Assembly: GCF_003265705.1 (NCBI RefSeq)
Contig: NW_020312859.1
Location: 824,744-888,743 of the forward strand
Source of the DNA: Callorhinus ursinus
Lineage: Eukaryota; Chordata; Mammalia; Carnivora; Otariidae
Length of the DNA stretch: 64,000 nucleotides
Direction of reading: 5' to 3'
The translations under genes were made by a program, and so were the position numbers. Position 1 is the first letter of the stretch; each line of letters begins with the position of its first letter. Of the stretch, positions 1-10,289 are shown piece by piece. The notes beneath the pieces were generated by a model that saw only the letters and a program-made list of their open reading frames with translations, searched no databases and was not told the DNA's origin.

Positions 1-2204
1 AAAACCTAGTCTTGGCAAGAGTCAGAAGGTTCGGCCTTTGGAGGTAACCGAATAACCAGCCACTTCACCTCCACAAACCCCACAGATAAGGAGAATGCAT
101 CGGTGGGCGAATTCCCCCTTTATAAAAAATCTTTGGGGAAGGGGGTTCTCCTGTCCCCCAAGGAATGCCTATCAGGCCAGACAGCCTAGCATTTTATCTG
201 TGCCTAGGTGAGAAGCAGATGAGTTTTTACCTTGCCACATGAGAAAAAGCCTTCTCACCCAGCCTGCACACACACGTGTAAACACACACACCTCAGACCT
301 GTGGCCACCACCTCGTACTTGGGCTAACTTCTTCCACAAGCTTTTTTATGGTAAGGAGGCCTGCCCAGCAGAGACAAAACCCTACCTAGATACAACCTCT
401 ACTACCCATGCCTTATAGAAGGGAACATGCTGTTCAAGGTGTGCGTGGATATACAGAGAAGGGCAAATGTCTAACAAGATATCTGCACTCCCTTCATTTT
501 CGGCTGATAGCTATGGGCTGTCTCTCTCTGCCAGAGAGAGGCATCTGTCATGAGCGGCTGGGAACCCCGCTTATGCACCATAACGGCCTGCAATTTTATT
601 ATACAAGGAGTTTATTGCTGGCCTAATTAGTTTCAAACTGGGCGTTCCAGCTGAGGACACCTAAAAAACATCTGGTGGAAGAAAGCGGGAATGAGTCCTC
701 GTTCTGAGCCGGTTACGGTTGGATTTCTGCATAACTCTGGTCTCTCGCGCCCGAACACAAGTTATCTTTGGAAAAGCAACCGAAAAAATAAGGAAATGTT
801 TCTTCTTTGTGGGAAAGGAGTCATCTTGTCATGGGGGAACCCAAAGCGTCTTAAAGTGGACGTACGTGCTTGGACTGTGTCTACCTTTTCACAAACTGCC
901 GGGGTCCCCATATCTGGCTTCACCCAATTCAAAATGTACGTAGCTCCACCACAGAGCGCTTTTGCTGAGGACTCCTGCCTTGTTCCAACAGCAGCTAGCA
1001 TTTTATCAATTTATCCGTCTGGAACAAGGCTTGCAATTTTGTACGTGCAATTTAAAGCAGAAGTAAGACCACATATTTGAAACAGCATGTCTTGGGTGTT
1101 TTTGCCAAATGGTAATCCTATAACAAGTCAACAAATCATAGCTCTTTATGATGTGTTTAATACAACACAAAAGGCATGAAAAGAAGACTTTAGAACTTAA
1201 GTGATGAAAGCATCTGGTTTTAAAAATCGCAAAGAATCAGGATAACATCTTTTTATTTTATTTTCTTTCCTTTAGCTACTTAACGTTAGGAAAGAGACTG
1301 ATCTGTTTATAGAGTATTCTCCACACAGCCACGACTCGAAGTGAGGTGTTTTCAAGGAAGAGGAAAAATGCCAAGTCCTTTAAGATAAAATAGTTAATAT
1401 TTTGAAGCTAAATTTACAAGGGAAGAATGGTCTAACTACCAAGTACTTGTGGGACCTACGAACCGCTTTTAAAAAGTTCAGGCCCTTTCGGATCTAGCCG
1501 TATTGGCCAAAAGTGCCAAACGTAGAGCTTCCTCCAAAGGCAAGATTTTTCATACAAACACAATCTTAGGCTTAGTCAAAAGCAAGATTCAAACCATCAT
1601 CATTTATGACATCCATCTTTTATTCCCTTAGTCTGAGGATGTCTAAATGAGAGGAAGTATGTTTAAGGGGTTTAAAGATGGGGGGGAGTGGAAAAACGTG
1701 AACATTTCCTTGGATAAAGTTGCCTGAAAGGTTTTTCATGAAGATTATTTTTAAAGGGAGGTCTCCCTGCCCTGCCCCTCACCACCCCAAAAGGCCCAGA
1801 GGCTGGAAATGTGGCTACTAGTTCAGGACTCATACTCTGGTAGTAGAAATCAGCACTCAAGCAAGAAAGGGCTCATGAAATGAATAGATTTGGTTTGAAA
1901 TACAGCAATTGTCCGCTGGTTATAATTTCCTTTGGAAGGGAGCTCCGTAACTCAAACATAATTCAGCACTCAAATCCTTACTTGATGTTTGTAAATCATT
2001 CTGCCTCCCCTCTGCTCTTGCTAACAACCAGACTCCGATGCTCACTCATTTCGCCGCACCTCGTCATGAAAAGGTCCCTCCACCAGGGATGATTTATACC
2101 TCAACGTTTTTATAAAGTAATTAAAGATTACGTAGCGTTTCGGGAAAAGAGGGGAGAAAAGAAAATGGTATCCATAAAGATGCAGCCTCGGTCTTGCTTT
2201 GCAA
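1..2204. other. Repeat-poor flank of CpG island 1, no gene supported
   Basis: I see no SINE, LINE or LTR in this stretch, although they are frequent elsewhere in the window. Short open frames are present, but none resembles a known protein. If the minus-strand donor at 3117 is real, this is the proximal part of a first intron, where repeats are often depleted. That role is inference. Confidence 0.5.
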
Positions 2205-3117
2205 AAATAATTCAGACCGTAGCGGCAGGCACGCTAACTGCGCTTGTGGGGAGCGGGACCCTCCCAGCCAAAGCGCTTGCCTCTCAGCCCCCGAGAAACG
2301 CGCTCGGAGGATTGCGCGATGCGAGTGTTTTTACCAGTCAAGCTCTCCTAGGATTCCTGGAGTTTACAGACTATTTATTTGGGGGCAGGAAATATATTGC
2401 AGGAATCAAGGCCAGCAGGGCCGTTTAACCTCCGGACTGCAAGGCTAAAAAACAATTCCTTTCTCCACTTTCTCCCACTACAGCAAAACCCTAGCCTCCT
2501 TCTAACCAGTCTTCGGAGGCAAAGTTTTTTAAGTTTTCAACTCCGGCTTCGGCAAGCCCCGGGAGCCGGCCCCGCGCAGGCCGGGCGCAGCCGGGCTTTC
2601 AAAGACAAATGCTGCTAGAAGGCGGCGGGGCGGCCGTTCCCGCCCCATCCCGGGGGCTCCACAGACGGCGCCCGCGGGCGTGCGTTGGGCTCCCGGCGCC
2701 TCTGCGATTCGGGCCGGGGTGCGGGGACCACCGTGAGTCGTCGACGACCCGGGCCCTGAAAGGGGCCAAACGCAGCCCGCCGCGTCTACACCAACCGCGC
2801 GCCGTGCACTTGTCCCGCGCGCGGGGGTGCAAACTTGAGTCGCTGTCCCACGAGCGCAAAAGGAAACTGAGGCCCGGAGCCCGGCTTTTCCGGGACCGGA
2901 CCCGCCCGCCGCCCCCGCCGCCCCCGCCGCCCTCGCGCCCGTGGTGTCCTGGAGGGGGGGTGCGTGCGTCCCCCGAGCGCCCCGACAGCTGCGGAGGCCC
3001 GGGCCCGGCGGGTGCGCGAGCGAGGCGCAAGGCGACCGGTCCGCGTCAGCCCGGGCCCGGCGAAGGGCGGCGGAGCCCGGCCGGCGGCCCGGGGTGGGCG
3101 CCGCGGGCGGTACTCAC

Positions 3118-3570
3118 CGCGCGCAGTGGAGAGGGCGCCCCGGCGCGGGCGGGCGCGGGTCCGACGCGGCCGGGCTGACTGCGGCGGGCACCGTGCTGCT
3201 CTGCCGCCGCCGCTGCCGCCGCTGCCTCCGCCTCCTGGGCTGCGGCGGCCGCTGCCTGCGCGGGGAGGACCGGCCCCTTCCCCTCCCCGGGCCGGGCCCT
3301 CCCTCTGCCCCCGCCCGGTCCCCGCGCCGCTGCGTGGGCGCGTGGGGGCGCCGAGGCGCGGCGCTGGGCTCGGCGGGCGCACACCCCCGGCGGCTGGACG
3401 CGCGGCGCGGGGCTCCCGCCCTGCCGCTGCCGCCGCGCTGCTCTCCGCGCCTGCAGCCCCGCCGAGCGTGCCCGCTCCTGCCGGTCCTGCAGGAGGCGAG
3501 GGCGCAGCTTCCTCCCCCCCCCCCCAGACCCCCCCCCCCCCCCCCCCCCCCCCCCCGCAGCCCAGGCGCG
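3118..3570 (-). other. Candidate non-coding first exon (minus strand)
   Basis: On the minus strand GCG|GTGAGTA forms an almost ideal mammalian splice donor, with the last exon base at 3118 and the intron beginning at 3117. Upstream lie GCC/GGC-rich repeats typical of 5-prime UTRs. All three minus-strand frames are partly open, but only because the DNA is GC-rich, and none gives a recognisable protein. The transcription start (somewhere near 3400-3570) is a guess. Downstream exons would lie to the left, outside the window. Confidence 0.45.
3513..3556. repeat. Poly-C tracts, including a 28-C run
   Basis: A run of 13 C is followed by AGA and then 28 consecutive C (3529-3556). On the minus strand this is a long G run able to form G-quadruplex structure at the upstream edge of CpG island 1. 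The exact length is likely unreliable, since homopolymers of this size are prone to assembly error and polymorphism. Confidence 0.9.
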
Positions 3571-3605
3571 GCCCCTGAGAAAGGCACCTTCACAATTACA
3601 CCGAC

Positions 3606-3735
3606 ATTCACTCACTCACTCATTCATTCATTCATTCATTCATTCATCCATCCATCCATCCATCCATTCATTCATTCATTCATCCATTCATTCATTCATT
3701 CATTCATCCATTCATCCACCTATTCACTCATTCAG
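3606..3735. repeat. (ATTC)n / (ATCC)n tetranucleotide microsatellite
   Basis: Tandem CATT units with a central block of CATC units cover about 130 bp. The array sits exactly where the TGAA-type tail of a minus-strand L2 element should be, so it probably grew from that tail. A translated open frame across it gives a meaningless FIHS repeat. Confidence 0.95.
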
Positions 3736-3995
3736 CCTACACTGAGCATCTACTGTGTCAGGTACAGCCCCTGGGAGATTCCACTGGAGCAAGATAGATT
3801 CCTTTTCTGTCCTCCGGAGCTACGTGCACAAGCAGAGATAGACCATAAACAAACAAGTAGGGAAGCAAGGAAACTTCAGAAAGTTAGAATTATTATGGAG
3901 GGAGGAAATTATGTGCTCGGGGTGCAGGGCGGGTAATCTTAGAAGAGTCTGGAAGGACCTCTCTGAGGAGGTGACACGAATTATGAGAAAGGCCA
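3606..3995 (-). mobile_element. L2 LINE 3-prime end, minus strand
   Basis: After the tetranucleotide tail, 3736-3990 reads as a reverse-complement L2 3-prime region: GAGCATCTACTGTGTCAGG, then an ACAAGCAGAGATAGACCATAAACAAACAAG-like segment (degenerate) and CTCTGAGGAGGTGACA. It is an old, diverged copy. Confidence 0.75.
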
Positions 3996-4200
3996 TTGCT
4001 GGTGATATCTGGGAGAGGAGAGTTCAGGGATCATCCACCTACTTTTCACCCACTTTACAGATGGGGAAACTACGTCCAAATTTATATGCTGCAGGCCCGG
4101 CTATACCTGCATCCACCTCTGGTCAGAGCTGGTTCTCCCCTTTCTACTCCCAAAACTTTAAGTAGAAGCAAATGTATTCAGTAAGCATGGCTGTTCTCCT
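3996..4200 (-). repeat. Possible MIR fragment in otherwise unassigned sequence
   Basis: CACTTTACAGATGGGGAAAC at about 4050-4070 matches the core of a minus-strand MIR. The rest of the interval is not recognisable. Confidence 0.4.
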
Positions 4201-4420
4201 TCCATGAGCCAAGTAAGCACCGGACCTGTAGCTCCTAGATGACTCTTCTGTTCCTAGAAGCAGAACATGCATATGTGCTTGGCCTTGATTTCCTCATCTC
4301 TAAAGTGGAGATACTAACATCCATATTATATTATTATTGTGATAATTCACTGAGGTCATGCTTGTAAACACTTTTGACCATGACTGTAGCTGGTACTAGT
4401 GATGCTCAACAATTATTATT
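4200..4420 (+). mobile_element. MIR SINE, plus strand
   Basis: GATTTCCTCATCTCTAAAGT followed by GTGATAATTCACTGAGGTCA and GATGCTCAACAATTATTATT matches the MIR core and 3-prime end in order. It is followed by an A-run (4424-4439). Confidence 0.7.
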
Positions 4421-4439
4421 ACTAAAAAAAAAAAAAAAA

Positions 4440-4666
4440 CCCAATCATTATTACTGTACACAGAGCTTCACTTCCCATAGCATCTTGCAGAAAGCCCCAA
4501 GTCATTATAAATTGGGTGTATTCATGTTCTCCAGAGGGGTTTAATTTTTCTTGGCCCATGAGCCTTAATATGTTATTTTAACAGTAGTGGTGGGCAGATT
4601 TTTTTTTCTAAAGGAATAAAATGGGATAGACTGGCCTAGGAAATATGAAGTGAATTGCATGCAATA

Positions 4667-4670
<4 letters not shown>
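4440..4670. other. Unassigned sequence
   Basis: No repeat, exon or conserved motif recognised. Confidence 0.4.
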
Positions 4671-4716
<46 letters not shown>

Positions 4717-4726
4717 NNNNNNNNNN

Positions 4727-4775
<49 letters not shown>
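4671..4775. repeat. (TG)n microsatellite containing an N gap
   Basis: An uninterrupted TG dinucleotide array is broken by 10 N at 4717-4726. The fixed gap size and flanking repeat show an assembly gap inside the array, so the true length is unknown. Confidence 0.95.
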
Positions 4776-4778
<3 letters not shown>

Positions 4779-5000
4779 GGTCAGACTGGGTTTCTTCCTG
4801 CAGATCATGGGGGAAATGTCAACGACCAAATTAATTAAGGGTACTCTGTGGAATACAAAGGGTTAATCTGTTTCCTTGGAATCATTTTACTCCTTCACCT
4901 GAATCTGGCCAATTATCTCATAAATCACAGCCACGCCCCACAGCACTTTGAAAGATAAACAGGAGGCAGGTGCTTATTATTTTTTTCCTTTTCTTAGGGC
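4776..5000. other. Unassigned sequence
   Basis: Unique-looking AT-moderate sequence with no exon or repeat signature that I recognise. Confidence 0.4.
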
Positions 5001-5172
5001 AGTGGTTCTCAACTGGGGGCTGCATATTAGAATCTCCAGGGGAGCTTTTAAAAATCCCCATGCTGAGGCCCCACCCCAGACCAATTAAACCAGACTCTCT
5101 GGGGGAAGGACTGAGGTATCAGTAGTTTTTAAAGCTCCCCGGGTGATTCCAATGTTCAGCAGAGGGTGAGAG
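5001..5172 (+). mobile_element. MER5A, non-autonomous hAT-Charlie DNA transposon
   Basis: It begins CAGTGGTTCTCAAC and continues through CTTTTAAAAATCCCCATGCT, CCAGACCAATTAAACCAGA and GCTCCCCGGGTGATTCCAAT. These are the MER5A landmarks in order and at near full length. The right terminus is degraded. Confidence 0.88.
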
Positions 5173-6159
5173 TCCCCATCTTTGGGAGAATAAGAACTTG
5201 ACCACCGAGTCACAGCAGATGAGGTAGAAGCCCAAATAGGCGTTAAGGCTCCCAATTCTTATTGAAGACCTCCCAAAATGCAGCTGCTTTCCTAGGTACC
5301 AGCGCCCCCTTTTCTTCCCTTGATTTTTTCTTATGAAGTAGTTGTCCTCATTTTATAATGATCAGCAAAATAATCCCAGACAAAATCTAAAAATACTAAA
5401 TCATAAAGCAGATTCTTCAGAGTGTAGACCACAGGCGTGCCTACCCTGGAATAAAACACTCCCCTCACCCCACCCGCGGAGTCTTCTAAGTACATGTTCT
5501 TGGAAGCCAGAAGACCAACTTAACTTGGAAAACTACAAACTTCACAAAGTATCCAACATGTGTATACAGATCCTACAAGCACACATGTATATTCTCTATG
5601 TCCAATCATGCCTTATTTCTATACACATTCCTTTCCCACCTGCAAAGAAAAAGTACTCCTTTTTCTTTAATGCATTCATTTAAACCTTAGTTCTTTCCAA
5701 AAAGGATTTGAGGCAGCATGCAAAAACATAAATATACGGGAACAGAATAACTAAAACAGGAAAAGCAGGTGAAGGGGAAACATGGGAAGGAACCGAAAGG
5801 AAAGGCAAAATGTGGGCTAGGAGGTCCTGAGCACTTGTCAAATGGTGGACTGAGAATTAGATGCTGAGCTTCCTGGCAGTCAAGGCAAAGAGGAAAATGT
5901 GATCAAGTACATCAGTGGCTTTCCAATTTTCTTTTGCTCAAAAGCAAGCACACACAGAAGCTCAGTATGGAAAAAGGAAGTGAGGGATCCCTGCACCAGT
6001 CTCACACCTCTCTCCTGTGGGTACTTGTAGAGGGTCTTGAAGGAACCCCCAAAATATTGCAGAGTCAAGATTGAAAACCATGAATTTCAAAGTGCTTCCC
6101 TGCATTCATGAATCTCAATGCGTATAGGATAGAAACACACAGGACTACTTAAAGCTATC
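5173..6159. other. Unassigned unique sequence
   Basis: About 1 kb without a recognised repeat or gene. Short frames here have no detectable protein character. Confidence 0.45.
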
Positions 6160-6173
6160 AGAACTTTGCCTGA

Positions 6174-6318
6174 GGGGCGCCTGGGTGGCTCAGATGGTTA
6201 AGCGTCTGCCTTCGGCTCAGGTCATGATCCCAGGGTCCTGTTATCGAGCCCCACATCGGGCTCCTGGCTCAGCGAGGAGCCTGCTTCTCCCTCTCCCTCT
6301 GCCTCTCTCCCTGCTCAT

Positions 6319-6357
<39 letters not shown>

Positions 6358-6401
6358 CTCTGTGTCTCAAATGAATAAATAAAATCTTTAAAAAAAAAAA
6401 A
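6174..6401 (+). mobile_element. Can-SINE, plus strand, with perfect 14-bp TSD
   Basis: A full-length element: GGGGCGCCTGGGTGGCTCAG head, CCTTCGGCTCAGGTCATGAT box, a long (TC)n tract (about 6317-6352) and an ATAAATAAAATCTTT-A tail. The exact duplication AGAACTTTGCCTGA flanks it at 6160-6173 and 6402-6415, proving target-primed insertion. It belongs to the GTCTGCC / GATCGAGCCCC subfamily. Confidence 0.97.
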
Positions 6402-6468
6402 AGAACTTTGCCTGATACTGGTACAGGAGAGAAGGTTTCCCATGGGTCCCTATAAAAGAGGCAATAAA

Positions 6469-6666
6469 GGGGCACCTGTGTGGCTCAGTTGGTTAAGCAT
6501 CTGCCTTTGGTTCAGGTCATGATCTCAGGGTCCTGGGATCAAGCCCCACATCAGGCTCCCTGCTCAGCGGGGAGTCGGCTTCTCTGTCTCCCTCTGCCCC
6601 TCCCCACAGCTCATGCTTGCTTTCTCTCTCTCTCTGTAGTGCTCTCTCAAATAAATAAATAAAAAA
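6469..6666 (+). mobile_element. Can-SINE, plus strand
   Basis: Head GGGGCACCTGTGTGGCTCAG, body with CATCTGCCTTTGGTTCAGGT, tail AAATAAATAAATAAAA. It lies 53 bp after the preceding SINE. The flanking duplication is not clear, and the CACC head suggests an older copy. Confidence 0.95.
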
Positions 6667-7289
6667 GAGAGAGAATATGTAAGGTGGGTGGGGTTGGGGG
6701 AGGGGGCTTTTGGCAAACGTGTAAAATAAAAAAAATCCCCCTTCAGCAAAAAAAATAATAAAATCTTACATTCTCCTTAACCCAAGGGCACAAAATAGGC
6801 ATACTTTGAACATCTCCCTGGTCAACAGTTTCCCAGTAGACTGCCTCTCTGTATCTAATACCTAAACTTCATAGAAGGCATGACTCTCAAAATTATCAGA
6901 CCAGTATTTACAAAGAAAAAGTCTTACTTGTATCCTCAAAACTCTATGTGGCATTTCTCTCAGAATAACATGTAGGACAGTAGGACACATTGGGAAAGTA
7001 ACATTTCAGGTACTATGGAGACAGCATCAGAATCCCATTTTGAAAAGTGCACCAAGGAGCAAAGAAGGGGACATACAATCAGATGTGGCTGTGTCACCAC
7101 ATACACAACTATTTGTTGCAAACTTAAGTAAATTGCTTGGTGATCAGGAAGCCCGCCTTTAAGCACTTTACCATCTTAACAAGCTAGTTGGGTACTCAGT
7201 CCACATTTTAAGGGTTTAGTTCCACTTTAGGAAATTGTCTGGGGGCTTGGGTTGACATGTCAGGCATTATAATTCTTCCCATTTAAAAT
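6667..7289. other. Unassigned unique sequence
   Basis: It includes a G-rich patch (about 6681-6710) and short A-rich runs. No exon or repeat was recognised. Confidence 0.45.
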
Positions 7290-7300
7290 AGCAGGAAATC

Positions 7301-7504
7301 GGGCGCCTGGGTGGCTCAGTCATTAAGCGTCTGCCTTCGGCTCAGGTCATGGTCCCAGGATCCTGGGATGGAGCCCCACATCGGGCTCCCCGTTTGGCAG
7401 GAAGCCTGCTTCTCCCTCTCCCACTCCCCCTGCTTGTGTTCCCTCTCTCCCTGTGTCTCTCTCTGTCAAATAAATAAATAAAATCTTTTAAAAAAAATGA
7501 AAGA
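7301..7504 (+). mobile_element. Can-SINE, plus strand, 11-bp TSD
   Basis: GGGCGCCTGGGTGGCTCAGT head, intact body and AAATAAATAAATAAAATC tail. Flanks AGCAGGAAATC (7290-7300) and AGCAGGAATTC (7505-7515) form a target-site duplication with one mismatch. The 3-prime half (ACTCCCCCTGCTTGTGTTCC) is shared with the copy at 18292. Confidence 0.96.
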
Positions 7505-7589
7505 GCAGGAATTCAACTCTTGGGTGCAATTTTAGGCAGAGCTCCAGAATTTCAGGGTCACTGATGCTCCGTGGAAGATGCTCATTCTC

Positions 7590-7965
7590 ACGTGGAGAGG
7601 GACACTGAGACACCCATATGTGCTGCTCCCTCGGCCTATACTACCCCTTCCTGGCACAGGCCGGTGGTTTCATTCCAACCCATTCAGGTCTCTGCCCGAC
7701 GTACCCACCCCACAGAGGCCCTCCCTGACCTCCCTGTCCAAAATAGCATCCTTGTCCCAATTCACTCCATTGTTCTTACTCAGCACATTGATCGCACCAC
7801 TACACTGCATGACATATTTGCCTGTTTATTCACGGTTGTCTCTCCCACTGCAACGTCAGCTCCGTGGGAGCGGAAACTTGATGTTTTGTTCATGCTAGAT
7901 CTCCGGTGCCTAGAACAGTGCCTGGGGCACGAATAGGCACTGAGTAAATGATGATGAATGAATGA
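7590..7965 (+). mobile_element. L2 LINE 3-prime end, plus strand
   Basis: CCCTCCCTGACCTCCCTGTC, then a GTCAGCTCCGTGGGAGCGGA region, CCGGTGCCTAGAACAGTGCC and a GATGAATGAATGA tail match the L2 3-prime UTR in order. It overlaps a 121-residue open frame that is therefore spurious. Confidence 0.8.
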
Positions 7966-8539
7966 CAGATACAAATGATATGGCATGGGTTTGACGCTGT
8001 GTATACAAAATGACCAGAGTCATGCTGCCCTTTCTAATTTCCTTTACCCCTCACCCTGAAATAAATAAACAGGAATAAGAGTGTTCAAGAAGCCCATTTG
8101 TCTGAGGAGCCAGAACAGAGCTCAAGATAAGGTCAAGGTTTTCTTCTCTTCTTCTTTTATGCTCTCTCTTTCAATTTGTTCTTCGGTAAAGGCCCTGAGG
8201 ATTCACACTGAGAGTAGCCCGGATGGCTGACGTCTAAGTTTCCCTTTGGGGACTAGTTAGGAGACCACAGAGAACGTGCCAAATGAGAGGAGAATAAGAT
8301 GGAACTCTTATCCCCTTGATTGGAAAATTCAGTAATGAAGCAAATGCCTCGATGGTTGCCCAGACCTTTGGTCATGATCAGCTCTCAAGCTGATTCTGGC
8401 CTAAAGACGACCCATAGAGCTCTAAGCAGTTTCTCTCAGCCAGGTCACCTCCTTTCCCTCAAAACCCTGCCACTCTTTCCTTTCTTTTTTCCCTAGACAG
8501 AAAAAGCAAATCAAATGACAAGATTTCTGGCTTTTTAAC
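7966..8539. other. Unassigned unique sequence
   Basis: No repeat or coding signature recognised. It ends at the target site of the following L1. Confidence 0.45.
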
Positions 8540-8553
8540 ACATGTGGCTTCTC

Positions 8554-9309
8554 AATTGCATTACTGGGTATCTACCCCAAAGATACAAATGTAGGGATCC
8601 GAAGGGGTGCGTGCACCCCGATGTTTATAGCAGCAATGTCCACAATAGCCAAACTGTGGAAGGAGCCGAGATGTCCATCGACAGATGAATGGATAAAGAA
8701 GATGTGGTATATATACACAATGGAATATTATGCAGCCATCAAAAGGAATGAGATCTTGCCATTTGCAACGACGTGGATGGAACTGGAGGGTGTTATGCTG
8801 AGTGAAATAAGTCAATCAGAGAAAGACATGTATCATATGACCTCACTGATACGAGGAATTCTTAATCTCAGGAAACAAACTGAGGGTTGCTGGAGTGGTG
8901 GGGGGTGGGAGGGAGGGGGTGGTTGGGTGATAGACATTGGGGAGGGTATGTGCTATGGTGAGCGCTGCGAATTGTGCAAGACTGTTGAATCACAGATCTG
9001 TACCTCTGAAACAAATAATGCAAGATATGTTAAGAAAAAAAAGAAGACGACAGCAGGAGGGGAAGAATGAAGGGGGGAATCGGAGCGGGAGACAAACCAT
9101 GAGGGACGATGGACTCTGAAAAACAAACTGAGGGTTCTAGAGGGGAGGGGGGTGGGGGGATGGGTTAGCCTGGTGATGGGTATTAAAGAGGGCATGTTCT
9201 GCGTGGAGCACTGGGTGTTATGCACAAACAATGAATCATGGAACACTACATCAAAAACTAATGATGTAATGTATGGTGATTAACATAACAATAAAAAATT
9301 TAAAGAAAT
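8554..9309 (+). mobile_element. 5-prime-truncated young L1 with two-module 3-prime UTR
   Basis: A 756-bp insertion flanked by the exact 14-bp duplication ACATGTGGCTTCTC (8540-8553 and 9310-9323). From 8567 one frame reads the conserved L1 ORF2 C-terminus, including CPSTDEWIKKMWYIYTMEYY and the downstream SEISQSEKD-type motif. After it come two related UTR units, each opening with AAACAAACTGAGGGTT (about 8873 and 9120). The second ends in AATGTATGGTGATTAACA and a short A tail. The reverse transcriptase and endonuclease domains are absent, so the copy is dead on arrival. Confidence 0.96.
8567..9070 (+). pseudogene. L1 ORF2p C-terminal fragment
   Basis: The frame is open from the 5-prime truncation to a stop at 9068-9070. 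Residues matching the ORF2p C-terminal segment run to about MYHMTSLIRGIL, after which the reading enters the G-rich 3-prime UTR and gives a Gly/Trp-rich non-homologous tail. A nominal ATG exists at 8621, but this is a remnant of a much longer protein, not an independent gene. Confidence 0.9.
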
Positions 9310-9323
9310 ACATGTGGCTTCTC

Positions 9324-9541
9324 TTTTCTCCCTGCTTTTGGCCAACTGTACTCTTTGATGGTGAACAGAGCCAACTGGTCTTTGGGAAGTATCAGGGCCA
9401 TGAGCTTAGAAACGCTGATGGGGAGACATCAGAGATCTCCACAATCCAACTAGATGTTGTTCTACATTCTTAAAGAACTTGTGCTCCTGAACGCAGAGAG
9501 GGTATTTGAAAAGACTATAGGAGTTGCTCAAGTTCAAAGGT
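9324..9541. other. Unassigned sequence between L1 and SINE
   Basis: Unique-looking sequence with no recognised feature. Confidence 0.4.
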
Positions 9542-9557
9542 CTGTCTAGAGACCTTT

Positions 9558-9757
9558 ATTTTTTTTTAAGATTTTATTAATTTATTTGAGAGAGAGTGCA
9601 CGCAAGAGAGAACATGAGCAAAGGAAGCAGCAGAGGGAGAGGTAGAAGCAGGCTCCCAGCTGAGCAGGGAGCCCGACGTGGGACTTGATCCCAGAACCCG
9701 GGACCATGACCTGAGCCAAAGGCAGACGCCCAACAGACTGAGCCACCCAGGCGCCCC
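9558..9757 (-). mobile_element. Can-SINE, minus strand, 15-bp TSD
   Basis: Reverse-complement layout: oligo(T), AAGATTTTATTAATTTATTT, G/A-rich tract, GAGCCACCCAGGCGCCCC. The duplication TGTCTAGAGACCTTT flanks it at 9543-9557 and 9758-9772. Confidence 0.96.
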
Positions 9758-9772
9758 TGTCTAGAGACCTTT

Positions 9773-10289
9773 TGAGAGTGAATATCCCAGGCAAACGGGG
9801 ACAGATGACCATCCTGCCTAAGCAGGAAAACTTAGATATGTCCCGAGGCCCAAGAACACGTGAAATTTAATCAAGTAATCACATGGGAGGTGGTTGCAAA
9901 CTTGCATGAGCAGACCGGGGGCAGTGAGCAACCCTTTTCAAAGTTATGAAATCATCACCATGACAATTCTTGGTACAGTTCAGGGCATCCTGTCCGCATT
10001 TCTGATGACACCCCACTCGGTGCTCTGGCCCAAATCTCTGGCTGTTATGCAACCATATTGGGCTGAGCAAGGGTCTCTCCAAACCACATGGGCTGCTATA
10101 AAGGATTCAGGCGCGGAGACCAAGAACTCTTTGCCTGGATATCAGCAGTTCTTACTCTGCTGGAATCTCTAGAACATGTACCACGGACCTGTTTGGCAGT
10201 CTGGTGAAGGCTCAGGACATCTTCTCTCCCCACCCACCACCACCAAAAAAAGCTTCTAAATACAGAAAAATGCATGTAATGCACATAGG
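9773..10289. other. Unassigned sequence, possible old repeat debris
   Basis: The part near 10150-10270 resembles a generic old interspersed repeat tail (A-rich end), but I cannot name a family. No exon signal. Confidence 0.35.

Larger units (their letters stand above)
2205..3575. promoter_or_regulatory. CpG island 1, probable promoter
   Basis: GC content and CpG density rise from about 2205 and are extreme from 2540 to 3560, with many CG dinucleotides and GGGGCGG-type Sp1 boxes (for example near 2625). No TATA box is evident, as is usual for CpG-island promoters. Mammalian genomes are CpG-depleted, so preserved CpG over more than 1 kb indicates an unmethylated germline promoter. The only strong splice signal I see points to minus-strand transcription. 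The gene cannot be named from this sequence. Confidence 0.8.

Noticed and set aside
3046..3615. 189-residue minus-strand frame ending near the candidate donor
   Set aside because: It passes through the donor at 3117 into the presumed intron, starts within the microsatellite edge, and consists of Gly/Ala/Arg runs. The exon may be real, but coding is not supported.
2941..3936. 331-residue plus-strand open frame across CpG island 1
   Set aside because: It joins GC-rich DNA, a poly-C run (poly-Pro) and the ATTC microsatellite (FIHS repeats) and enters an L2. Competing frames are equally open. No real protein character.
4608..4866. Open frames reading through the TG array
   Set aside because: They encode only His-Thr or Cys-Val repeats from a dinucleotide microsatellite and cross an N gap.
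6174..6260. tRNA gene at the SINE heads
   Set aside because: The tRNA-Lys-like head is part of the Can-SINE, is followed by its body and tail, and is repeated in about 24 copies. Not a functional tRNA gene.
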